64,000 nt of DNA from Gloeomargarita sp. SKYB120 (GTDB taxonomy: Bacteria; Cyanobacteriota; Cyanobacteriia; Gloeomargaritales; Gloeomargaritaceae): contig JANXAM010000010.1 of assembly GCA_025062155.1 (NCBI GenBank), positions 1 to 64,000 on the forward strand, in the 5' to 3' direction. Of this stretch, positions 37,238-45,269 are shown piece by piece; position 1 is the stretch's first letter, and each line of letters opens with the position of its first letter. Position numbers and translations under genes: made by a program. The notes under the pieces were generated by a model that had not been told where the DNA came from, did no database searches, and saw nothing but the letters and a program-made list of their open reading frames with translations.

Positions 37238-38825
37238 GCGCCAGTGGTGGGGAATTCTCCTGCTGCTTTTGACGGGCTGTCCCTCACCGGCGCCGCCACC
37301 CTTTATCCAGGAACGCGACCCCAATCAAATTCTCATCGGCACGACCGCCAAGGTCAGCACCTTAGACCCCGCCGACGCCTACACCGTGTTTGCCGGGAAT
37401 GTGCTGATGGCCTTGGGGGACCGGCTCTACACCTACAAGCCGGGAACAACAGAACTCCAACCCCAGTTGGCAACGGCTTTACCGCAGGTGAGCGCCGATG
37501 GCTTGACCTACCGGATTCCCCTGCGTCAAGGGGTGGTGTTTCACGACGGCACACCCTTTGACGCTGAGGCCATGGCCTTTTCGCTGCGGCGGTTTATGGA
37601 AAATGGAGGGCGGCCTTCGTTTTTGCTCAGAAATATCGTGGCGGACATTCAAGCCACAGGCCCCTATGAACTCACCATTCGCTTGCAAAGGCCTTTTGCT
37701 CCCTTTCCCCGGTTGCTGGCGTTTTCGGGGCTGTGTGCCGTCTCCCCCAAGGCCTACACGATTGGGCCAGGGCAATTTCAACCGCGCACGTTTGTGGGGA
37801 CGGGTCCCTATCAGTTGGTGTACTTTGGGAGCGATGTGCTCAAGCTCAAACGGTTTCCGCGCTACTGGGGGCCGCCGCCGGCCAATGCCCAGTTGGATAT
37901 TCAGTTTTTCAGTAGCAGCGCCAATCTGTACAACGCTTTACAAACAGGGGCCATTGACGTGGCCTACCAGTTTTTGGAGCCAACCCAAATTCTGGAGTTG
38001 CAAAAGCGTGACGATATCCAAGTCATCAGTAGCGCTGGCACCGGCGTCAATTACCTCACTCTCAATCGCAACCAACCGCCCCTAGACCGCCGGGAAGTGC
38101 GACAGGCCCTCGCTTTGGCCATGCCCCGCGAACTCATCCAACAACGGGTGTTCCAGAATTTGGTGGAACCCGCCTTTAGTCTCGTGCCCAGCACCTTGCC
38201 AGGATATCAGCCGGTCTTTCGGGTGGCCAGCGACCCACTGCCTATCGAGCGGGCCAAAACCCTGCTGGCCCAAGCAGGTTTCAATCCCACGCAACCCCTG
38301 CAACTCGACCTGTGGTACCGGAGCAATATCCCCAGCCAAATCCAGGTGGTGAGCACGATTAAGGCTGCGCTGGAGCGAGAGTTGCCGGTGCGTCTCAATC
38401 TCCAACCCGTGGACTCCACGACCGCTTACCAAAATCTAGAAAAGGGAATTTACCCCCTGTTTTTGCTGGACTGGTATCCCGACTTCCTCGACGCCGATAA
38501 TTACTTGGAGCCGTTTCTCAGTTGCACCAAAGGAAACGAGACCGAGGGTTGCCTAGAAGGGTCGAGCCGTACCTTTGGTTCGTTTTACTACAGCGCCAAG
38601 GCCAATGATTTGATTAGCCGCAGTCGTCGCACCACTGACCCTAAACAACGCCTGGTATTACTAGGAGAATTGCAAAAGTTACTGGCCCAGGATGTACCCT
38701 ACATTCCCCTCTGGCAAAACCGAGAGTTCGTATTTGCGCGTAGAGACGTCCAAGGGGTGCGCCTAGAACCAACCCAGACCTTTCCCCTCTGGTTGTTGCA
38801 GAAAGCGCCCCCTGCGCCCAATTAA
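37218..38825 (+). CDS. ABC transporter substrate-binding lipoprotein, family 5 (peptide/nickel type)
   Basis: 535 residues. Lipobox LLLLTGC gives Cys 21. The mature protein has the SBP family 5 pattern: VSTLDPADAYTVFAGNVLMALGDRLYTY, LRQGVVFHDGTPFDAEAMAFS, FVGTGPYQLVYF and a long C-terminal lobe with PYIPLWQNREFVFA. Such proteins bind oligopeptides, nickel or glycosides for an ABC importer. No permease or ATPase genes are adjacent. The start MPRGKNKRQWW lies in the last 20 bp of the protease gene. It abuts the convergent RTX gene with no gap. Confidence 0.9.
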   Translation: MPRGKNKRQWWGILLLLLTGCPSPAPPPFIQERDPNQILIGTTAKVSTLDPADAYTVFAGNVLMALGDRLYTYKPGTTELQPQLATALPQVSADGLTYRIPLRQGVVFHDGTPFDAEAMAFSLRRFMENGGRPSFLLRNIVADIQATGPYELTIRLQRPFAPFPRLLAFSGLCAVSPKAYTIGPGQFQPRTFVGTGPYQLVYFGSDVLKLKRFPRYWGPPPANAQLDIQFFSSSANLYNALQTGAIDVAYQFLEPTQILELQKRDDIQVISSAGTGVNYLTLNRNQPPLDRREVRQALALAMPRELIQQRVFQNLVEPAFSLVPSTLPGYQPVFRVASDPLPIERAKTLLAQAGFNPTQPLQLDLWYRSNIPSQIQVVSTIKAALERELPVRLNLQPVDSTTAYQNLEKGIYPLFLLDWYPDFLDADNYLEPFLSCTKGNETEGCLEGSSRTFGSFYYSAKANDLISRSRRTTDPKQRLVLLGELQKLLAQDVPYIPLWQNREFVFARRDVQGVRLEPTQTFPLWLLQKAPPAPN

Positions 38826-39470
38826 CTAGCCCACAATCAGGATGTCAGCGGCGGTGAGATTGGGAGTGCCGGCCAAGGTGGCAAATAACCCACCCGTTCC
38901 CAGCCCAGCCGTCCCTCGGTCGGGGTTGTAGAACAGGTTCCCCGTTTGCCGGTTGTACACAATCAGCGCCGATGCATTCCCTGCTGTGATGACTTCATTG
39001 GCAGCGGCCACATCCACCACCGCGAAATCGGCAGGGGCTAGGGGGGTTCCCCCACTGAGAATCGTTCCGCTAGCAGCGGCTAACGCTGTAAACGTGGTAC
39101 GGCTCAGTACAAGAGCATCGAGACCCGGCGTGAAGTCGGTCACCGTATCCCGACCCAGCGCCGCACCAAAGGGCGCGTTGCCGTCGAATACAAAGCGGTC
39201 GCTGCCAGACCCACCCGTGAGCAGGTCATCTCCAAAACCACCGACCAGCACGTCACCGCCAGACCCGCCATCGAGAATGTCGTTACCCGCACCCCCAATC
39301 AGCGTATCAGCGCCAGACCCGCCGTTGAGCGTGTCATTGCCGTCGCCACCGTCAATGGTGTCGCTGCCCGAATCGCCGCTGAGAACGTCATTACCCCCTT
39401 CACCGTAGAGAATGTCGTTCCCTACACCGCCGTTGATGGTGTCATTGCCCGCCGTACCCACCAGAATACT
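38826..39470 (-). repeat. C-terminal RTX repeats and type I secretion signal region
   Basis: Encodes about 214 residues: nine or so GGxGxDxLx nonapeptides ([27 protein letters not shown] and so on), then a glycine-poor hydrophobic end finishing ADILIVG. RTX repeats bind calcium and fold outside the cell; the last tens of residues normally carry the uncleaved signal read by the ABC exporter. Confidence 0.88.
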
Positions 39471-42400
39471 CGCGCCCGGATTCGGGTCATTTAGGGTTTC
39501 TCCTGGGCGCGCTAAAGCTAGGGGCATCCCGGCCAACATATTGCCAATCCCCAGCAGCCCATCATAGGGCGTCGTCGGGCGGGGCAGGATTTCGTAGGCC
39601 GTCAATGTATTGCTGATTTCGTTGGCCACCAACAGCACCGGGCGACCGCTGGGACTGTCTGCTGCCGGGATAAACAACAGCCCTTCGGGACTGACATCGC
39701 CAGGAACATTGATGTAGTCCACAAAACGGGGCGCATTGGGATTGGTGATGTTATAGACCACCACCCCGTTAGACCGCTCCCAGGCGATGAAGGCATAGAT
39801 CTGGTTGCCCACCTGTCCCAGCACCAACCCTTCCGGCTCCGGCCCTTTGTTATCGCTACGACTTTTATCCAGCACCCCTCGGGCCGCCGCAATCAGGTCA
39901 AAGTCGTTGCCGCTGTCGTACACCAAGGCCCCTGTCTGGGCGTTCCAGATGGAAAACGACCGACCGCCTAGCGTCACCAAGCGTTCGTAGCCGGGCGCGG
40001 GCGCATCGTCCCCCACCGTCCGCAGCACCGTTAACCGCCCCAACGCCTCCGTGTCCTGAATCCCGCTGGGGATGGGGAAACGCTCCGGATTCAACGTCAG
40101 GCTGCCGACCCGCGCTTCATTGGCAAAACCACTGTACTCGCGCCCATCCCCCTCGTTTGCCGTTACCAGATACGTCACCCCATCCACCACGTAGGCAGCA
40201 ATCGCATCCGGCTGGTACGCCCCAAACAGATTGGGAAAACTCTGCGGATTGAAGGGATAGGCAATGATGCGGGCACCCCGACCACCCGTCAGGTTGCGCC
40301 CATCCACCGTGATGCGGGTATTGACACCCCCGACAAACTCGCCGCGGGCGTTGGTTCCCGAAAACCGAATGTCAAACTGGCCGCCAATGGCCGCCACCGC
40401 CACATTCGCATTGCCCCCCACACTGGGTAAAGCACCCAAGGCATCGCGGATCGCCGTCGCACTGGCGTTGAAGGGCAAAGGTCCGGTGGTAAAGGTCCCC
40501 GCGCTATTGCTCACCGTCAGGGTAAAGGTGCCCCCTGTCGCGCCCCCCAAATCCAACACCGCAAACGTGTCCGTTGCATCCAGGCTGTTGCGGGGCGAGC
40601 TGTGGTCCTTAAAGCCCAAGGGCAGGATATTGGTGACCACCCCTCGCTCCAGGTCCACCAGCGCCACCGCGTTGTTTTCCTGCAACGTCACGTAGGCAAA
40701 GCGGGAGTCAGGGGTGATTGCCACGTATTCCGGCTCCACATCCTGGGCCACCGTGCGACCCGGCCCATCAAAGATGGCACCCCGTCCCTGCAGTTCCGCC
40801 CGGCGGTCGTTAAACGCCCGAAAATCGGCATCCACCACCCGCAGGGGCGATGTCGCCGTCAGCCCTCGGACGCCCCCTTCAAACGTGATGATGCTGACCG
40901 ACCCTTCGGGGTCCACATCGCCAGTACCGTAGCCTTGGGGTTCCCCTTCGTTGGCCACCACCAACCGCCGTCCATCGGGAGAAAACGCGATGTTATCCGG
41001 CAAGAAGCCAACTTCCACCTCGCGAATAAAACTGTTGTCGCTGGCGCGGAAAAACAGCACCCGGCCCCGCACCCCCGCATCCGCCCGCTCAGCCGACGTT
41101 GTTCCCAAGGCTGGACTAATGGCCACCGCCACAATCCCGTCTTTGACCGCCACGCTGTTGGCGCTGATCCCCCGGCTGTAGCGGGCTGTCGTCACCGTCC
41201 CCAGGTCAATGGTGGTCACCGCGCTGGGATTCCCTAAATCGGCAACCGTGCGAATCTCCAGCCGGTTGGTGCCCCCCACCACAAACACCTTGCGCGTTGC
41301 CGGGTCATAGGCCACGATTTCCGCGCTATCAAACCGCACCGTACTCCGCGGCGCCAGCAACAGCTCCCGATTCGGCACCGTGCTCAAGACAGTGTCCTGG
41401 GTCCCCGGCACCGCCAGATTTTGGATGCGCTGGTCAAAGCGAGCATCGGTTTCCGGTGTGCTGTAGCTGGGCCGCCCCTGGGCCACGTTGTAGCGGGTAA
41501 ACAGATATTCCGCTAAAGCGTCCTGCTCCGTCCCCTGTGCCGCAAACGTGACATTGTTCCCTAAAATCGCACCGCCGACCCCAGGCGTGCGGGGGTTGCC
41601 GTCCAGGTTCAAATCCACCCCCGTCTCTGGCAGGAAATCCACCCGATTGGCCAGGGTGGGATTGGCCTTGACCCAGCGCGCCAAGGGATACACCGTATCC
41701 ACAATCGCCGGCACTGCTGGCGTGGGGTCTCCCGCTAGGAAATTCAGCGTCACCAGGCGCAACGTGGCGTTAGGGTCCCCCACAAACCGCCCGTCTTGGA
41801 CAATGACCTTGGTCACAATCCCGTTTTCGTCCGTCAGCACCAGGTTGCGCAGGCGCCCTTCGCCGTTGGCCAAGCGCTGTTGAAACTCGGGTTGCAAGAC
41901 CCCCAGCGCGTCAAATACGCGCGTAGAAGTAGCTCCTTCACCCCGCAGCTCCTGCAGCCCTGGCCGCGTGGGGTCATAGCTGAAGCGCACCCCCGCCACC
42001 TGCGGGAAATTCCCCGGCGTTTGTCCAGGTGCCACCGTCGCCACCGCCGCCTCAAACAGCCAGTAGAGCTGCTGCTCCGTGATCGTCAGTAGTGTCAACC
42101 CATTGTTAAACCGCAGCGTCCCGGCAATATCCAACTGGGACACTTGTCCTTCCTGCTTGCCCGACAGGGGATTGGCCTGGGTCGGCAAAAAGTCTGTCCG
42201 GTCGCCGACATTGCGCACCGCCCCGATGACATCGCGGATGCCGCCTCCATTTTTCAAAGACAGCGTTACCGTTGGGTCCACCGCCCGGGCATAGACCAAA
42301 TTGGCGTCCGCTGTTAAATTCCCCAAATTCGTCTCCTGGGTGCGCACCTGGGAGCGCCGTCCTTCCAGAAATACGCTGGTGTTCCCAGCAATGTTGCTGT

Positions 42401-44360
42401 CCTGGGCATTGACTACCGCCGTCACTGCATCCACCAGTTGCCCAGCCAGCGCGGCCCGCAGACTGGTTTCCCGCAGCCTGGCCGTATCCGCCGCCCGGTT
42501 CCCGCTGGGGGTCCCCAACCCCAACGCCGGAAACACTACACTGTCCAGCGTCGCGTAGGCCCCGCTCACGTTCGGGTTATAGCTGCTGGGAATAATTACC
42601 CCCCGGTCATCGAACTGGATCACCAGGCGTCCCACGTACTCGTACAGGCCGTCAGTGTTGACCAGGGCTATGGGGTTGCCGTCCGCCCCGTTGACAAAGG
42701 TGGGGTAGGGGCCCTGGCTCACGTCTCCAGGCCGCAGCACATCGTTGGCATCCGTTAGAATGGTGCCGGACCCCCCCGCCATGATAATGTCCACACCCCG
42801 CAGGAGCGGCGCCAGCGCCAGGTCCACCTGGAACTGTTGCAGGTGGGTCACCAGGATGATCTTGTTGATGTCATCGGCAGTGCCCAGGTTGTTATCCGGT
42901 CCCCGAATCACCCGGTCAATCACCGGCTGGATGAGCTGGGCCAGCTCCTGCACATCGTTGCGCCCACTGCCGATCACCCGCGTAGCTCCTGGCGACGAGA
43001 TACTCGCCAGCAAGGGCGTTGTCAGTCCAATCACCCCGACCCGGTCAAAGGTGGTGCTGGGGTCGCCATCCAAGTCCACTACCGTTGCCGGCGCCAGCTT
43101 ATCCCGCTCCTCCAGTTCCGTTGGCGTGGTCGCCCGCTGAATCCGGTCCGCCGTCAGGGCAAACGCTGTACTGAGCCGCAGGGGTTCGGTAGTAAACAGC
43201 GGCCCCCCGTTGATGAACGTATTGATGATGTCCGCATTCAGGTTGGGGTCCTGGGAAAAATCCAAATTTGCCGCCAGGTAGGGGAAAAGCGTCCCTAGCC
43301 AGCGCGTCCCACCTAGCACATTCCCGCTAGCGCTAGCCCGAATGTCTTCCGCAATCAGCTCGGCCACAATCGCCGTGCCCAGGTCAAACTCGTGGTTCCC
43401 CAGCGCCGACGCATCAAACCCCACGATGTTCATCAGGGCAATGTCAATCCGGCCAGCGCCGCCCCGCAGGTCCGTAAACGCCGGAATCGCGTTCCCCACC
43501 ACGAAATTGGCCGCCGTCAGAGTCGGGTTACCCGTCAGCGTCGCAAATTGCCCGCCTGCTGCGCCAAAGCCCGCCTCCGTCCCGTTTTGGTTGTAAAACA
43601 GCTTGCCGTTGGTGCGGTTGTAAACGATAAAGGCGGCACTGGTTTCCGCCGCTGCATCGCTGTCGACGACCGCAAAAGTTGCCGCGTCAATCGCCCCAAA
43701 ACTGGTAAACCGAGTAAACGTGCTGCGGTCCAGCACAATCGTGTCTTCGGCAGGGTTAAAGTCGGTGATTGTATCAATCCCGATGAGCGTGGTCACCGCC
43801 GTTGTGGCGCTGGGGGATGGCGCGCTGAAAATAAACCGGTCCCGTCCGGCTCCACCCGTCAACGTATCGTCTCCTGGCCCACCTTGCAGCGTGTCATTAC
43901 CCGCACCGCCGTTGAGCACATCATTCCCTGCGCCCCCATCGAGAATGTCATCCCCCTCATTGCCGCTCAAGGTGTCATTGCCCAGAGCGCCGCTAAAGTG
44001 GTCATTGCCAGGCCCGCCGGTCAAGGTGCCATTGCCGTCTCCATCGGTAATGCGGTTGAAGAAAAAGCGGTCATACACCCGCCGCAGGACCGTCTCCACC
44101 GTTTGGACACCCGGTTCGCCCGGTAACACGTCCACCGTCGTATCCCCGGCTGCGTTGAAAAACGGCCCCGCCAGGTAGTTATCCCCCGATGAAAGGATCA
44201 AAGTATTGCGGGACAAGGGGCGGACAACCGTACCACTTGGCACCAGCGTTGGGTCATTGGCGAAAAAGTCAATCAGGGCCGTAAACCGGTCCACGTTGGG
44301 AATCGCCCGAACCGTTCCCTCCAAGTCGGAAGCGTGGAGCAGTTGCAAGGTAAATACCAT
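38826..44360 (-). CDS. Giant RTX metallophosphoesterase/5'-nucleotidase with choice-of-anchor-I beta-propeller
   Basis: 1844 residues. Order (numbering from a codon three before the chosen ATG): metallophosphoesterase start [11 protein letters not shown] (9-18) and [10 protein letters not shown] (60-69); RTX nonapeptide repeats (about 113-178) plus a serralysin-type C-terminal module to 292; the phosphoesterase resumes with [10 protein letters not shown] (322-331) and VTHLQQF (507-513); 5'-nucleotidase C-terminal domain (about 640-880); beta-propeller of choice-of-anchor-I type (about 1010-1595) with a 100-residue insertion at 1268-1366; C-terminal RTX repeats (about 1634-1725) and secretion module to the end. 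There is no N-terminal signal, as expected for type I secretion. A Pho box lies 60 bp upstream. Probably a secreted Ca-binding phosphatase or nucleotidase for phosphate scavenging. ATG 44360 has GAAGGGG upstream. Confidence 0.92.
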   Translation of the reverse strand: MVFTLQLLHASDLEGTVRAIPNVDRFTALIDFFANDPTLVPSGTVVRPLSRNTLILSSGDNYLAGPFFNAAGDTTVDVLPGEPGVQTVETVLRRVYDRFFFNRITDGDGNGTLTGGPGNDHFSGALGNDTLSGNEGDDILDGGAGNDVLNGGAGNDTLQGGPGDDTLTGGAGRDRFIFSAPSPSATTAVTTLIGIDTITDFNPAEDTIVLDRSTFTRFTSFGAIDAATFAVVDSDAAAETSAAFIVYNRTNGKLFYNQNGTEAGFGAAGGQFATLTGNPTLTAANFVVGNAIPAFTDLRGGAGRIDIALMNIVGFDASALGNHEFDLGTAIVAELIAEDIRASASGNVLGGTRWLGTLFPYLAANLDFSQDPNLNADIINTFINGGPLFTTEPLRLSTAFALTADRIQRATTPTELEERDKLAPATVVDLDGDPSTTFDRVGVIGLTTPLLASISSPGATRVIGSGRNDVQELAQLIQPVIDRVIRGPDNNLGTADDINKIILVTHLQQFQVDLALAPLLRGVDIIMAGGSGTILTDANDVLRPGDVSQGPYPTFVNGADGNPIALVNTDGLYEYVGRLVIQFDDRGVIIPSSYNPNVSGAYATLDSVVFPALGLGTPSGNRAADTARLRETSLRAALAGQLVDAVTAVVNAQDSNIAGNTSVFLEGRRSQVRTQETNLGNLTADANLVYARAVDPTVTLSLKNGGGIRDVIGAVRNVGDRTDFLPTQANPLSGKQEGQVSQLDIAGTLRFNNGLTLLTITEQQLYWLFEAAVATVAPGQTPGNFPQVAGVRFSYDPTRPGLQELRGEGATSTRVFDALGVLQPEFQQRLANGEGRLRNLVLTDENGIVTKVIVQDGRFVGDPNATLRLVTLNFLAGDPTPAVPAIVDTVYPLARWVKANPTLANRVDFLPETGVDLNLDGNPRTPGVGGAILGNNVTFAAQGTEQDALAEYLFTRYNVAQGRPSYSTPETDARFDQRIQNLAVPGTQDTVLSTVPNRELLLAPRSTVRFDSAEIVAYDPATRKVFVVGGTNRLEIRTVADLGNPSAVTTIDLGTVTTARYSRGISANSVAVKDGIVAVAISPALGTTSAERADAGVRGRVLFFRASDNSFIREVEVGFLPDNIAFSPDGRRLVVANEGEPQGYGTGDVDPEGSVSIITFEGGVRGLTATSPLRVVDADFRAFNDRRAELQGRGAIFDGPGRTVAQDVEPEYVAITPDSRFAYVTLQENNAVALVDLERGVVTNILPLGFKDHSSPRNSLDATDTFAVLDLGGATGGTFTLTVSNSAGTFTTGPLPFNASATAIRDALGALPSVGGNANVAVAAIGGQFDIRFSGTNARGEFVGGVNTRITVDGRNLTGGRGARIIAYPFNPQSFPNLFGAYQPDAIAAYVVDGVTYLVTANEGDGREYSGFANEARVGSLTLNPERFPIPSGIQDTEALGRLTVLRTVGDDAPAPGYERLVTLGGRSFSIWNAQTGALVYDSGNDFDLIAAARGVLDKSRSDNKGPEPEGLVLGQVGNQIYAFIAWERSNGVVVYNITNPNAPRFVDYINVPGDVSPEGLLFIPAADSPSGRPVLLVANEISNTLTAYEILPRPTTPYDGLLGIGNMLAGMPLALARPGETLNDPNPGASILVGTAGNDTINGGVGNDILYGEGGNDVLSGDSGSDTIDGGDGNDTLNGGSGADTLIGGAGNDILDGGSGGDVLVGGFGDDLLTGGSGSDRFVFDGNAPFGAALGRDTVTDFTPGLDALVLSRTTFTALAAASGTILSGGTPLAPADFAVVDVAAANEVITAGNASALIVYNRQTGNLFYNPDRGTAGLGTGGLFATLAGTPNLTAADILIVG
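40272..40568 (-). other. Domain insertion within the beta-propeller
   Basis: Encodes about 100 residues ([20 protein letters not shown] to [11 protein letters not shown]) between NSLDATD and IIAYPFNP, two segments that are normally close in choice-of-anchor-I proteins. The insert has the pattern [36 protein letters not shown] split by a short linker, resembling a repeat unit found in other large bacterial surface proteins. Insertion is inferred from the interrupted flanks. Confidence 0.6.
43494..44033 (-). repeat. Internal RTX plus secretion-like module inserted in the phosphoesterase domain
   Basis: Encodes about 180 residues: GGxGxD repeats followed by a segment that matches the protein's own C-terminus ([94 protein letters not shown]). 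It separates SGDN from GNHEFD, two metal-ligand motifs that belong to one fold. It therefore looks like a copy of the C-terminal module moved inside the enzyme domain. Confidence 0.8.
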
Positions 44361-44513
44361 CGTCCTCACCCCTTCCCGTGCTGAACCAGTATCAAGCTAG
44401 GGAAAAAGGTGGTTCGGGTCAATTAAGAACTGGCTAAGAAAACGTTAAGGCCGATGACCAAGGGCAAGTAGCCGGCGCCGCCCTGCTAAAGTTTTACTGA
44501 ATAGGGAGCAACG
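44361..44513. promoter_or_regulatory. Divergent promoter region of the RTX and type I secretion genes
   Basis: 153 bp between the RTX gene (minus) and the parvulin gene (plus). It contains the Pho box (44420-44449) and, on the minus strand, a GATACT (44393-44388) that could be a -10. On the plus strand AGGGAG lies 5 nt before the GTG of the parvulin gene. A shared regulator for substrate and exporter is plausible. Confidence 0.6.
44420..44449 (-). promoter_or_regulatory. Pho box (three 8-bp direct repeats, 11-bp period)
   Basis: Read on the minus strand from 44449: CTTAACGT, TTT, CTTAGCCA, GTT, CTTAATTG. The cyanobacterial Pho box is three copies of CTTAACCT-like octamers separated by 3 nt, bound by SphR/PhoB. 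Period and spacing are exact here; the octamers match the consensus at 6, 6 and 5 positions. It ends 60 bp before the ATG of the RTX phosphoesterase. Phosphate-starvation control of that gene is the inference. Confidence 0.72.
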
Positions 44514-45269
44514 GTGGCCGTAACAGTGACCATGACGGCAGCGACTGGGGTCTTGCAGGTCGGTGACCAGATTTTTCAGGCTACCGACTTGTTGCGCTTG
44601 CTGGCGGTGCATCAATTGTTATTGCCCCTGCTGCGGGGTATTGTGACCGATAAGGCCCTTGCCGACATCCCCTGCATACCGGAAGAGACCCGCCAGTGGG
44701 TGCAAGCGTTTTGGCAACAGCAGCAGGCCACCACACCGGAGCAGCAACAAGCCTGGTTACAAAAGCATCACCTGACGCCGGAACAGGTAGAAATGATTGC
44801 CAGCCGTCCCCACCGGTTACAACGCTTCAAGGAAAAAACCTGGGGCGCGGACGTGTCCAGTTACTTCCTGCAACGCAAAGACCAGCTCGACCGGGTGATT
44901 TACTCGCTCATCCGGGTGCCCGACCCTGGCGTGGCTCAAGAAGTGTACTTTCGCATCAGCGACGGGGAGCAATCCTTTACCGAAGCCGCCCAGCAATTTT
45001 CCCAAGGCCCGGAAGCGATGACGGGTGGGCTCATTGGCCCGATGCCCTTGGGGAGACTCCATCCCAGCCTGCGCAAACTGCTAGCGATGAGTCAACCGGG
45101 CCAGCTGTGGCCGCCGGTGCAGTTAGGGCAGTGGTGGGTGATAGTGCGCTTGGAACGGCTGTTACCGGCCCAGTTGGACGATACCACGCGCCAGCAACTG
45201 CTGGATGAGCTGTTTGAGCAGTGGCTGGAGCAGCAACTGAGCCGCCTGTCGTGGAAGGAGTTGGGATGA
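44514..45269 (+). CDS. Parvulin-type peptidylprolyl isomerase of a type I secretion operon
   Basis: 251 residues starting at GTG with AGGGAG upstream. An N-terminal helical part of SurA type (LLRLLAVHQLLLPLLRG, LTPEQVEMIASRPHRLQRFKEK) precedes a rotamase domain with VAQEVYFRISDGEQSFTEAAQQFSQGPEA, GGLIGPMPLGRLHPSLRKLL and QLGQWWVIVRLERLLPAQLDD. No signal peptide is present. Parvulins next to HlyB/HlyD genes are common in cyanobacteria and may keep RTX substrates unfolded or assist assembly. The stop overlaps the ATG of the exporter gene (ATGA). Confidence 0.86.
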   Translation: MAVTVTMTAATGVLQVGDQIFQATDLLRLLAVHQLLLPLLRGIVTDKALADIPCIPEETRQWVQAFWQQQQATTPEQQQAWLQKHHLTPEQVEMIASRPHRLQRFKEKTWGADVSSYFLQRKDQLDRVIYSLIRVPDPGVAQEVYFRISDGEQSFTEAAQQFSQGPEAMTGGLIGPMPLGRLHPSLRKLLAMSQPGQLWPPVQLGQWWVIVRLERLLPAQLDDTTRQQLLDELFEQWLEQQLSRLSWKELG

